Of a stretch of 9,857 nucleotides of DNA, positions 1 through 6,711 are shown in pieces. Source of the DNA: Halovulum sp039190275 (GTDB lineage Bacteria > Pseudomonadota > Alphaproteobacteria > Rhodobacterales > Rhodobacteraceae). Within the stretch, counting starts at the first letter, position 1, and the number at the start of each line of letters is the position of its first letter. Location of the stretch: contig JBCCYF010000150.1 of NCBI GenBank assembly GCA_039190275.1, positions 1 to 9,857 of the forward strand, given 5' to 3'. Below the pieces are notes generated by a model. It did not search any database. It was not told where the DNA came from and worked only from the letters and a program-made list of their open reading frames with translations. The translations under genes and the position numbers were made by a program.

Positions 1-1
1 A

Positions 2-1054
2 AAGCGGGAACAGGCGGAGTTGGAGGAGAAGGCGAAGATCGAACAGGCGCAGCTTGAACAGATCCTGCTGAGCCTGCCGAACACACCGCTGGACGAGGTT
101 CCCGATGGCGCGGGCGAGGAGGACAACGTCGAGCTGCGGCGCTGGGGCAACTTGCCGAATTTTGCCTTCGACCCCAAGGAGCACTACCAGGTCGCGGGGG
201 CCATCCCCGGTCTGGACTTCGAAACCGCCGCCAAAACCTCGGGGTCTCGCTTTGTCATGCTGCGCGGTGCGATGGCCCGGCTCCACCGGGCCCTCAGCCA
301 GTTCATGATCGACACCCATGTCGACCGCAACGGGCTGTCCGAGACCTGGGTGCCGGTTCTGGTGCGGGAAGAGGCGATGCTGGGCACCGACAAACTGCCC
401 AAGTTCGGTCACGACAGCTATCAGACGACCAACGACTGGTGGCTGATCCCAACCTCCGAGGTGCCCCTGACCTATAGTGTCGCCGGTCAGATCCTGGCAT
501 CGGACGATCTGCCGATCCGGCTGACTGCGCAGTCGCAGTGCTTTCGCTCGGAAGCTGGCAGCGCGGGGAAGGACACAGCCGGGATGCTGCGCCAGCACCA
601 GTTCGAGAAAGTCGAAATGGTCTCGATTACCCGCCCTGAAGACAGCCGTGCAGAGCTCGACCGGATGACCGGATGCGCCGAAGCGCTGCTCGAAGCATTG
701 GGATTGCCCTATCGAACGGTCGTGCTTTGCACAGGCGACATGGGTTTCGGTGCAGAGCGTACGCATGATATCGAGGTGTGGCTGCCCGGTCAGAACACCT
801 TCCGCGAAATCAGCTCCTGCTCGACGACCGGGGCGTTTCAGGCGCGCCGGATGAACGCACGCTATCGCCCGACGCCCGATGCCAAGCCGGAGTTCGTGCA
901 TACTCTGAACGGGTCCGGATTGGCGGTCGGCCGCTGCCTGATCGCGGTTGTGGAAAACGGCCAGCAGGAAGATGGCAGCATCGCGCTGCCACCGGTCCTC
1001 GCCCCGTATTTGCGCGGCGCCGCAAAGATCACAGCCGAGGGCATACTGGGTTAG
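2..1054 (+). CDS. serS: Seryl-tRNA synthetase, 5'-truncated by window edge
   Basis: Class II aminoacyl-tRNA synthetase that charges tRNA-Ser (and tRNA-Sec where present) with serine in the cytoplasm. The frame is open from base 2, so about 350 C-terminal residues are visible. Known SerRS are about 430 residues, so roughly 80 residues of the N-terminal coiled-coil arm lie outside the window. The TTG at 20 is internal, not a start. The end of the tRNA-binding arm (rich in E, K, Q) is visible first, followed by the catalytic core. The core shows the serine-binding TSEVPLT segment, class II motif 2 (FRSEAGSAGKDTAG, then RQHQFEKVEM), the REISSCS segment with QARRMNARYR, and motif 3 (NGSGLAVGRCLIAVVEN), with the usual LPPVLAPYL tail. 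It ends with TAG. surE follows on the same strand after 239 bp, so co-transcription is possible but not shown. Identification is near certain. Confidence 0.97.
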   Translation, partial: KREQAELEEKAKIEQAQLEQILLSLPNTPLDEVPDGAGEEDNVELRRWGNLPNFAFDPKEHYQVAGAIPGLDFETAAKTSGSRFVMLRGAMARLHRALSQFMIDTHVDRNGLSETWVPVLVREEAMLGTDKLPKFGHDSYQTTNDWWLIPTSEVPLTYSVAGQILASDDLPIRLTAQSQCFRSEAGSAGKDTAGMLRQHQFEKVEMVSITRPEDSRAELDRMTGCAEALLEALGLPYRTVVLCTGDMGFGAERTHDIEVWLPGQNTFREISSCSTTGAFQARRMNARYRPTPDAKPEFVHTLNGSGLAVGRCLIAVVENGQQEDGSIALPPVLAPYLRGAAKITAEGILG

Positions 1055-1071
1055 CCCCCTTCGGCTGCCGG

Positions 1072-1105
1072 CCCGGAAACCACCTGCCGCCTCGGCGGTT
1101 CCGGG
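1072..1105 (+). terminator. Imperfect stem-loop downstream of serS
   Basis: CCCGGAA (1072-1078) can pair with TTCCGGG (1099-1105). An inner CC/GG pair and a small GCCG-CCT-CGGC hairpin stack inside it, with bulges. It starts 18 bases after the serS stop. No T-run follows, so it may be a Rho-independent terminator of weak type, an mRNA 3'-end stabiliser, or chance in GC-rich DNA. The rest of the 1055-1293 gap shows no gene and no convincing promoter. Confidence 0.3.
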
Positions 1106-1293
1106 GCGAGGGTCATGGCGTTGCGCACACATGATAAATACGGTGACGCTGTGCCCGGCTGCAACGCAGCGCCACGACCGGGGCAGGTCTGAGTCTTCCG
1201 GGCAACAGTGCAACACCGCTCTTCTACACTGCTGGACGGCCCGCTCGCGCCAGCCTAGAACCACACCAAAGCCCAGCTCAACAGGTCCCCGAT

Positions 1294-2082
1294 ATGCGCA
1301 TTCTGATCACCAATGACGACGGGATCAACGCCCCCGGTCTCCGCGCGGCGGAAGAGATCGCAGAAAGCCTCGCCGGACCGGAAGGTGAGGTTTGGGTGGT
1401 CGCTCCGGCGCTGGAACAATCGGCAGTGTCCCATGCCATTTCCTATGTCCGTCCAATGCGGATCGAGCAGTGGGAGCCGCGGCGCTTCGCGGTCGAAGGC
1501 TCACCCGCAGACTGTATTATGGCAGCGCTCGGCGACATCTTGCCCAACCCTCCCGACCTTGTCCTGTCCGGCGTTAACCGGGGACACAACGTGGCCGAAG
1601 ATACAGTCTATTCCGGAACCGTGGGCGGCGCGCGCGAGGCAGCGATGCGCGGCTGCCGTGCCATCGCCCTGTCGCAGTATCACGGACCGGAGAACCGCGC
1701 GCTTGACGATCCCTTCGCCGCCGCCCGGGCGCAGGGTGAGGCGGTTTGTGCCGCGCTGAACACCCGGGCTCTCTGGCACGACCAGCCCTACGGCGTCTTC
1801 TACAACGTGAATTTCCCGCCCGTGGCCGCCACAAACGTCATGGGGGTCAAGGCGACGGTCCAGGGCAACCGTGCCGCCCCCAGTTTCGGCGTCGCAGCCC
1901 AAACCGCGCCCAATGGCCGTAAGTACTATTGGCTCACCCATGGCAGCGGCAACGATACCGCACAAGGTGGCTCCGACGCGGCTGAGGCAGCCCGCGGATT
2001 TGTCACTGTTACACCGCTTCGGGCCGATATGACCGCCCATTCCACCCTGTCTTCGCTTACCGAGGCCCTGGATGAGCTTTGA
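1294..2082 (+). CDS. surE: 5'/3'-nucleotidase SurE
   Basis: Metal-dependent nucleoside monophosphate phosphatase of the SurE family, which in other bacteria also acts on short polyphosphate and is linked to stationary-phase survival. The 262-residue product is normal for the family. Sequence marks are the N-terminal MRILITNDDGINAPGL with the metal-binding Asp pair D8/D9, the EQSAVSHAIS segment supplying the conserved Ser (about S43), PADCIMAALG, and SGVNRGHN with the conserved Asn ligand (N95), followed by the YSGTVGGAREA helix. The ATG at 1294 is preceded by AGGT at a normal spacing, and the conserved N-terminus begins right at this Met, so the start is secure. The stop overlaps the pcm start by 11 bp. 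The surE-pcm pairing is widespread in proteobacteria and joins a nucleotidase with a protein-repair enzyme. Function is confident; the physiological substrate is not known from sequence. Confidence 0.97.
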   Translation: MRILITNDDGINAPGLRAAEEIAESLAGPEGEVWVVAPALEQSAVSHAISYVRPMRIEQWEPRRFAVEGSPADCIMAALGDILPNPPDLVLSGVNRGHNVAEDTVYSGTVGGAREAAMRGCRAIALSQYHGPENRALDDPFAAARAQGEAVCAALNTRALWHDQPYGVFYNVNFPPVAATNVMGVKATVQGNRAAPSFGVAAQTAPNGRKYYWLTHGSGNDTAQGGSDAAEAARGFVTVTPLRADMTAHSTLSSLTEALDEL

Positions 2083-2719
2083 TGCCGAAGCAACCATGAG
2101 CTTTGTGCTGGGCCTCCGAGCCAGCGGCGTCACCGACCCGGCGGTTCTGATGGCGATGGAAAAGACACCACGCGCCGCCTTTCTAGACGGAATATTCAAA
2201 TCCCGCGCGCATGAGGACGTTCCGCTGCCGATCGGGGGCGGGCAAACCATATCGCAACCGACGGTGGTTGGGCTGATGACCCAGGCATTGTCCGTGACCA
2301 GACGCTGCAAGGTCCTTGAGGTGGGCACCGGAGCGGGCTACCAGGCGGCTATTTTGGCCATGCTGGCCCGCCGCGTCTACAGCACCGAGCGGATCCCCAC
2401 CCTGGCAAAGAAAGCACAGGGTGTGCTCGCGAGCCTGGACCTCAGCAATGTGACCGTCATTGCCAAGGACGGGACAACCGGGCTGCCCGAACAATCACCT
2501 TTCGACCGCATCCTGTTGACCGCGGCGGCCGAGGACCCCCCGGCCCCCCTTCTGGCTCAACTCAGGCCGGGCGGTATCATGGTTCTGCCGGTGGGACAAT
2601 CCGATACTGTGCAAACCCTTCTGAAAGTGGTAAAAACCGATACCGGGTTGAAGTACCACAGCCTGGGCGAGGTCCGATTTGTACCGTTGCTCCAGGGTAT
2701 GGCAGACGACGGGGCCTGA
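2072..2719 (+). CDS. pcm: Protein-L-isoaspartate O-methyltransferase
   Basis: Cytoplasmic SAM-dependent enzyme that methylates L-isoaspartyl residues in aged proteins and so starts their repair. The product has 215 residues, typical of the family. GQTISQP (residues 57-63) is the isoaspartyl-binding signature. VLEVGTGAGYQ (81-91) is SAM-binding motif I. FDRILLTAAAEDPP (144-157) is the post-II region, and PGGIMVLPVG (166-175) is motif III. The ATG at 2072 has GAGG six to seven bases upstream inside surE. A second in-frame ATG at 2096 is possible but less well placed. The gene overlaps the end of surE by 11 bp in another frame, which suggests translational coupling. The NlpD-type lipoprotein follows after about 90 bp. 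Nothing appears degraded. Confidence 0.96.
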   Translation: MSFDAEATMSFVLGLRASGVTDPAVLMAMEKTPRAAFLDGIFKSRAHEDVPLPIGGGQTISQPTVVGLMTQALSVTRRCKVLEVGTGAGYQAAILAMLARRVYSTERIPTLAKKAQGVLASLDLSNVTVIAKDGTTGLPEQSPFDRILLTAAAEDPPAPLLAQLRPGGIMVLPVGQSDTVQTLLKVVKTDTGLKYHSLGEVRFVPLLQGMADDGA

Positions 2720-2730
2720 AGCCCTGCTTT

Positions 2731-2767
2731 CGCCCGGTTTCCGCGCGCCCCGGATCACGCGGGGGCG
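2731..2767 (+). other. Stem-loop between pcm and the NlpD-like gene
   Basis: CGCCC (2731-2735) and CCGCG (2741-2745) can pair with GGGCG (2763-2767) and CGCGG (2758-2762), giving a 10-bp stem with a five-base bulge on one side. No T-run follows. It sits between two genes that are probably co-transcribed, so it may moderate read-through or protect the upstream mRNA. Chance pairing in GC-rich DNA cannot be excluded. Confidence 0.25.
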
Positions 2768-2808
2768 GATAGAGCAGTATGGTTTCGGTTGGTGAGGCAG
2801 GCCTAAAC

Positions 2809-4008
2809 ATGACAGCATTCCAGAACCTTTCACGAGGGACGTTCGCGATTACACTTCTCCTCGCCCTGAGCGCATGCGGCGACGGCGGGTCACCGTTTAG
2901 CGGCATGTTCGGCGGCGACAAACCGACCGAGGGGGTTAGCCAGGCACTTCCACCACCACCACCGGATGAGCGCGGGGTGGTGACCTATGCCACCTACCAG
3001 GTCATGATCGCGCGCGACGGGGATACCATCCCCGACATGGCAGCGCGTGTCGGTCTCTCGGCCGAGGATGTGGCCCGTCACAACGGCTTGCCGGTCAGCT
3101 ACACGCCGCGCGCCGGCGAGGTTCTTGCCTTGCCCAGCGATGTCGGCGGAACCCCGGTGACGACATCGGTCTGGTCGCCCGAGATTGTGACCGGTGCACT
3201 CGACGCCACCGGTACGGCACCGTCTGGCAGCGCCGCCCCGGCCAGCGCCGCGAACACGGCAAACCCGTTCAACAACGGGCAGGGCGACACTGTGGTCGAC
3301 CCGCTCCGCCACCGCGTCGCCCCGGGCGAGACGGCCTTCAGCATCGCCCGGCGCTACGACGTGTCGGTGACAGCACTGGCCTCATGGAACGGGCTCGACA
3401 ACGAGATGACGGTGCGTGAGAATCAGGAACTTCTGATCCCCGTGGTCGGCGGGCAGCCGTTACCGCAAATAGCGGCCGTCAATGACCCCGGCACGCCGTC
3501 GGTCATCGCACCGCCCCCCAGCGCCGACGACCCGCTGCCCGAAGACCAGAACATCGATGACACACCCGTTATTGCCTCTCCCAACCTGATCGAGGAGATC
3601 GCGCCCGCACCCACCCCCGCTCCGGCCGCACCATCGCCGCAGGGACGACTGTTGACCCCGGTTGCCGGTGGGTCGGTGCTGCGCGGGTATGACCCCAACG
3701 GCGCAAGCCGCAACGAAGGGATCGATTTCGCCGCCGCTGCGGGCACATCCGTTATGGCGGCCGAAGGGGGTGAAGTAGCGCTGATCTCTGAGTCCCTTGG
3801 CGGCCTGGGGACCATCGTCCTTATTCGGCATCCCGACGATCTGATGACAGTCTATGGCCGCGTCTCGAACGTCTCCCTGCAAAAGGGAGACCGGGTGACA
3901 CGCGGGCAAAAGATCGGCGAGGTTGCGCCCGGTGATACGCCCAATGTGCACTTCGAAGTGCGGCGCGGAACGGCAAGTGTCGACCCAAACCCGTTCCTGA
4001 CACCCTGA
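2809..4008 (+). CDS. nlpD: NlpD-like LysM/M23 lipoprotein, degenerate peptidase site
   Basis: Predicted envelope lipoprotein of 399 residues. The hydrophobic segment FAITLLLAL is followed by the lipobox LSAC, with Cys23 as the lipidated residue. Two LysM peptidoglycan-binding domains follow at about 63-109 and 168-212, then a Pro/Ala-rich linker and a C-terminal M23 (LytM) domain at about 281-397. The M23 metal and catalytic residues are largely lost: the usual HxGxD reads NEGID (Asn302), the YxH segment reads YGR (Arg351), and HxH reads NVH (Asn379). This matches the E. coli NlpD/EnvC pattern, in which inactive LytM domains activate amidases that split septal peptidoglycan. I infer an amidase-activator role in cell separation. 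The ATG at 2809 is preferred over the in-frame ATG at 2779 because it gives a normal-length lipoprotein signal and has GTGAGG upstream. The surE-pcm-nlpD order is a known conserved arrangement. Confidence 0.88.
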   Translation: MTAFQNLSRGTFAITLLLALSACGDGGSPFSGMFGGDKPTEGVSQALPPPPPDERGVVTYATYQVMIARDGDTIPDMAARVGLSAEDVARHNGLPVSYTPRAGEVLALPSDVGGTPVTTSVWSPEIVTGALDATGTAPSGSAAPASAANTANPFNNGQGDTVVDPLRHRVAPGETAFSIARRYDVSVTALASWNGLDNEMTVRENQELLIPVVGGQPLPQIAAVNDPGTPSVIAPPPSADDPLPEDQNIDDTPVIASPNLIEEIAPAPTPAPAAPSPQGRLLTPVAGGSVLRGYDPNGASRNEGIDFAAAAGTSVMAAEGGEVALISESLGGLGTIVLIRHPDDLMTVYGRVSNVSLQKGDRVTRGQKIGEVAPGDTPNVHFEVRRGTASVDPNPFLTP

Positions 4009-4063
4009 TCGGCCCAATGCGGGGCGGCGACCGATCCGGCACCGCCCTGAACGCCGCGGCGGG

Positions 4064-4092
4064 CCCCGACCCCGCCACTGGCGGGGTTGGGG
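4064..4092. terminator. 13-bp stem-loop in the convergent gap
   Basis: Bases 4064-4076 pair with 4080-4092 around the three-base loop ACT. The stem has 13 pairs, twelve of them Watson-Crick and one G-T. It lies between the stop of the NlpD-like gene (4008) and the stop of the convergent DUF815 gene (4134), where a bidirectional terminator is expected. Neither strand has a clear T-run after it, so termination may depend on stem strength or Rho. Confidence 0.55.
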
Positions 4093-4103
4093 ATAAGAGA
4101 CCT

Positions 4104-4120
4104 GGCCCCGATCAGGGGCC
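4104..4120. terminator. Second short stem-loop in the convergent gap
   Basis: GGCCCC (4104-4109) pairs perfectly with GGGGCC (4115-4120) around a five-base loop. It lies 14 bases before the DUF815 stop codon on that gene's downstream side. There is no T-run on either strand. It may add to the larger stem-loop next to it as a transcription barrier for the convergent genes. Confidence 0.3.
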
Positions 4121-4133
4121 TCAACGGGACAGG

Positions 4134-5015
4134 TCAGCGCAGCGTTCGGCCCTGGCGACCGGCCAGATCGGTCACATACTGCCAGGCCACGCGGCCTGAA
4201 CGGCTGCCGCGGGTCTGTTGCCACTCGATGGCTTCCGCGCGCATCCGCTCCTCATCGATATCGATCCCATAGGCGTCACAATACCCGCGCACCATCGCCA
4301 GGTATTGCGACTGATCGCAGCTGTGGAACCCAAGCCACAGACCAAAGCGATCCGAGAGCGAGACTTTCTCCTCCACCGCTTCCGAGGGGTCGACGGCGGT
4401 CCCGCGCTCGTTCTCGATCATATCGCGCGGCATCAAATGCCGCCGGTTCGACGTGGCATAGAAGATCACATTGTCCGGTCGGCCCTCCACCCCGCCGTCC
4501 AAAATGGCCTTCAGCGACTTGTAATGGCTGTCGTCCTTGTCAAAACTCAGGTCGTCGCAGAACAAAAGAATGCGTTCGCTCAGCCCCCGCAGCAGCTGCA
4601 AAAGTCCGCTTATGGAGGGCAAATCCTCACGTTGGATCTCGACCAGCTTCACTTCGGTGCCTTCAGCGCAGACAACCGCATGCGCTGCTTTCACCAGCGA
4701 GGATTTGCCCATACCCCGTGCACCCCAAAGCAGGATGTTATTGGCCGCAGCACCCCGCGCGAATTGACGCGTGTTGTCCAGCAGCGTGGCCCGTGCCCGA
4801 TCAATCCCGACCAACAATCCCAGTTCCACCCGATTGACATGTGGTACCGGCTCCAACCGGTCCGGGTCGCAGCGCCATACGAATGCCTCTGCCGCCGTCA
4901 TATCCGGGGCCGGCGCAGGCGGTGGGCTGATCCGTTCCAACGCCGCCGCAATCCGCGTTAGCGCATCACTCTCCGGCTTTTCCGACACTGGTACTTTCAG
5001 GTTCTTCATCGTCAT
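4134..5015 (-). CDS. DUF815-family AAA-type ATPase
   Basis: Predicted cytoplasmic P-loop ATPase of 293 residues in the DUF815 family; its cellular role is not known. It shows Walker A GARGMGKS (98-105), Walker B ILLFCDDLSF (149-158, Asp154/Asp155), a sensor-1-like segment FYATSNRRHL with Asn190, and an arginine-finger-like SDRFGLWLGF (Arg223). The N-terminal stretch LTRIAAALERI precedes a Pro/Ala-rich linker, as in Rhodobacteraceae members I recall. The frame is open to 5087. I chose the ATG at 5015 because GAGGG lies five bases upstream. An ATG at 5009 and a GTG at 4988 are alternatives, and the GTG start would give an N-terminus closer to those homologues. With the 5015 start, the gene overlaps the 3' end of tatC by 50 bp in another frame, so it is probably the last gene of the tat transcript. 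It converges on the NlpD-like gene. Confidence 0.88.
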   Translation of the reverse strand: MTMKNLKVPVSEKPESDALTRIAAALERISPPPAPAPDMTAAEAFVWRCDPDRLEPVPHVNRVELGLLVGIDRARATLLDNTRQFARGAAANNILLWGARGMGKSSLVKAAHAVVCAEGTEVKLVEIQREDLPSISGLLQLLRGLSERILLFCDDLSFDKDDSHYKSLKAILDGGVEGRPDNVIFYATSNRRHLMPRDMIENERGTAVDPSEAVEEKVSLSDRFGLWLGFHSCDQSQYLAMVRGYCDAYGIDIDEERMRAEAIEWQQTRGSRSGRVAWQYVTDLAGRQGRTLR

Positions 5016-5928
5016 AATAGCCCTCGGCCCGCAGCCGCTCCTCGCGGGCGTGCTCGACCCACCGGACAAGTTGGATCGAGACCTCATAGAGCGCGTAGAC
5101 GACAGAAAACAGAATGATCTGGGTGATCACATCGGGCGGGGTCACAATCGCCGCCAGCACCAGGATACCCACAACGGCATACTTCCGCGTCGACCGCAGT
5201 CCGGCGGCCGAGACCAGCCCGGCCTTGCCCATCAACGTCAGAAGCACCGGCAACTGGAAACAGAGGCCGAACGCCATGATAAACTTCAACAGGATATCAA
5301 AGGACTCGTTCACTTTGCCCAAAAACTTGATATCCACGCCGCCGGTGCCGTCGGTCGGCACCGCCAGCGGCACCATTGCAGCCGGGGCACCGTCGGGCGT
5401 CAGAACTTCGGCCGCATCCCCGACAACCAGGTCGGAAAACAGCGAGGCCGCATCGGCGAACCCAAGAAAGAACGCCATCGCCAGCGGGGTCACCACGAAA
5501 TGCGCAAAACTTGCCCCAAGAAGGAACAACAGCGGCGAGGCGATGATGAAGGGCAAAAACGCCGACTTTTCAGATCGGTAGAGCCCCGGGGCCACGAACC
5601 GCCACATCTGATGTGCGATCACCGGAAATGAGACCGCCAGCCCCATCACCATCGATATCCGGATCAAGGTGAAGAAGTACTCCTGCGGAGAAGTGAATAT
5701 CATCTGCGGATCCGGGTCCCCCAGATCGCGCAACGTCCGCTCGATCGGGACCAGAAGAAAATCCAGGATGGTTTCCGCGAAAGCGAAACACAGTATCATC
5801 CCTGCAAGAAACGCCAGAACCGAGCGGATCAGACGCGTGCGCAGTTCGGCCAGATGCTCAATCAACGGCGCGGCGCTGTCCTCGATCTCGTCTTCCGGTT
5901 CAGCGGTTATCTTGGACTGTTCCGCCAT
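4966..5928 (-). CDS. tatC: Sec-independent protein translocase subunit TatC
   Basis: Inner-membrane receptor of the twin-arginine translocase; with TatB it binds signal peptides carrying the RR motif on folded proteins. The 320-residue product is longer than E. coli TatC (258). Six membrane segments are visible at about 34-55, 87-106, 125-150, 212-232, 248-264 and 268-286. Conserved signal-peptide contacts are present: HLAELR with Glu28 (E. coli Glu15) and FVAPGLYRSE with Glu120 (E. coli Glu103). TM4 reads MAFGLCFQLPV, with Gln where E. coli has Glu170. The periplasmic loop between TM3 and TM4 is about 38 residues longer than in E. coli, roughly residues 158-200 and rich in Ala, Asp, Pro and Gly. 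The tail is acidic. The ATG directly abuts the tatB stop codon, and the 3' end overlaps the DUF815 gene. Confidence 0.97.
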   Translation of the reverse strand: MAEQSKITAEPEDEIEDSAAPLIEHLAELRTRLIRSVLAFLAGMILCFAFAETILDFLLVPIERTLRDLGDPDPQMIFTSPQEYFFTLIRISMVMGLAVSFPVIAHQMWRFVAPGLYRSEKSAFLPFIIASPLLFLLGASFAHFVVTPLAMAFFLGFADAASLFSDLVVGDAAEVLTPDGAPAAMVPLAVPTDGTGGVDIKFLGKVNESFDILLKFIMAFGLCFQLPVLLTLMGKAGLVSAAGLRSTRKYAVVGILVLAAIVTPPDVITQIILFSVVYALYEVSIQLVRWVEHAREERLRAEGYYDDEEPESTSVGKAGE

Positions 5929-6354
5929 TCAGCTGTCCGGCACCGGGGTGGTTTCCGGTTTCGAAACGGCAGGGTCTGTCGCTTGGGCGGGTGTCGTGGT
6001 CTGCGGCGCATCGGATTTGGGGGCTGAAGCCGCCTTAGGCGGCGCTTTCGGTCCGATCGGTTCTGCCTTAGACGCGGTTTTGTTGTCCATGAAGTCCTTG
6101 GCGAAATTCTGAGCCGACTTCGTCGCTGAGTTCAGCCCCAGATCGTTCATCTTGCGCAGATCCTTGGTGGCTTCGCTCAGCCCAGACTGATCCGCCGCAT
6201 CTTCCATTGAGCGTTGAAACTCCCGCGCCATACCCCGCATCCGGCCCATGAACTGACCGGCCGTCCGGAACATGCCGGGCAGATCCTTGGGGCCGACCAC
6301 GATCAGCGCAACGATCCCGATGACAATCAGTTCCAACCCGCCAATATCGAACAT
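5929..6354 (-). CDS. tatB: Twin-arginine translocase subunit TatB
   Basis: Single-span membrane protein of 141 residues that joins TatC in the receptor complex for folded Tat substrates. It begins MFDIGGLELIVIG, with the conserved Glu8. A membrane segment runs to about residue 20, the GPKDLP hinge (Gly21-Pro22) follows, and then an amphipathic helix (MFRTAGQFMGRMRGMAREFQRSME). The C-terminal 50 or so residues are a disordered Lys/Pro/Ala/Thr tail typical of alphaproteobacterial TatB. GGAGG lies about eight bases before the ATG. The gene starts 23 bp after tatA and its TGA abuts the tatC ATG, so the three are one operon. The MFDIG start and Glu8 distinguish it from TatA. Confidence 0.96.
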   Translation of the reverse strand: MFDIGGLELIVIGIVALIVVGPKDLPGMFRTAGQFMGRMRGMAREFQRSMEDAADQSGLSEATKDLRKMNDLGLNSATKSAQNFAKDFMDNKTASKAEPIGPKAPPKAASAPKSDAPQTTTPAQATDPAVSKPETTPVPDS

Positions 6355-6377
6355 CGGCTATGCCTCCGACAGGCCGC

Positions 6378-6602
6378 TCAGGCCTTGTCTTTCTCCACGT
6401 CTGGCGTGACATCGCGGGCCATTTCGGCACCGTCGGCACTGGCATCCTCCAACTCCTGCTTGCCCTCGTTCAGGCCCTTCTTGAAGCTGGTGATGCCTTT
6501 GCCGACTTCCCCCATCAGGGACGAGATTTTGCCCCGGCCGAACAGAACCAGAACCACGACGGCAATCAGCAGGATGCCCGGCAATCCAATATTGTTGAGC
6601 AT
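6378..6602 (-). CDS. tatA: Twin-arginine translocase subunit TatA
   Basis: Small membrane protein of 74 residues that assembles on TatBC to open the route for folded proteins. A short N-terminal membrane helix (GILLIAVVVLVL) is followed by the FGRGK hinge (Phe21-Gly22), then the amphipathic helix ISSLMGEVGKGITSFKKGL, and a charged acidic tail. This is the normal TatA layout. The polar residue E. coli has at position 8 (Gln) is replaced by Pro here, with Asn3/Asn4 nearer the N-terminus. GGGAGAG lies about six bases before the ATG. It is the first tat gene. A 109-bp gap separates it from the end of the upstream ABC ATPase gene on the same strand, so its own promoter or read-through are both possible; I see no good promoter. 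Confidence 0.95.
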   Translation of the reverse strand: MLNNIGLPGILLIAVVVLVLFGRGKISSLMGEVGKGITSFKKGLNEGKQELEDASADGAEMARDVTPDVEKDKA

Positions 6603-6711
6603 TGCGCTCTCCCATCATTGTGCGCCGGCGGCGGCGCTTTTCCCTATTTCAGCTATGATATGTATGGCCTTGCCGCCTCGGGATAAACCCCAAAGCGCAC
6701 TCAAGATCCGG

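Noticed and set aside
1202..1230. Possible surE promoter: GCAACA, 17 bases, TACACT
   Set aside because: The -35 box is poor and the -10 is a four-of-six match that is expected by chance.
1055..1293. Small gene or RNA in the serS-surE gap
   Set aside because: Frames here continue from serS shadows without ribosome sites, and apart from one imperfect stem-loop there is no tRNA or known RNA pattern.
1501..2328. 275-codon open frame on the - strand across surE and pcm
   Set aside because: It is antisense to two clearly homologous genes that overlap in the usual way; its translation shows no domain.
2779..2808. Upstream ATG of the NlpD-like gene
   Set aside because: It would add ten polar residues before the signal peptide and place the lipobox Cys at 33; the ATG at 2809 gives a normal signal length and has GTGAGG upstream.
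4218..4961. 247-codon open frame on the + strand opposite the DUF815 ATPase
   Set aside because: The Walker A and B motifs are on the - strand; the + translation has no recognisable feature.
6622..6641. GCGCC/GGCGC hairpin followed by TTTT on the + strand upstream of tatA
   Set aside because: It has terminator form only on the + strand, where no gene leads into it; the adjacent genes are transcribed on the - strand.
6659..6687. Possible tatA promoter on the - strand: TTTATC, 17 bases, TACATA
   Set aside because: Each box matches its consensus at only three of six positions, too weak to support.
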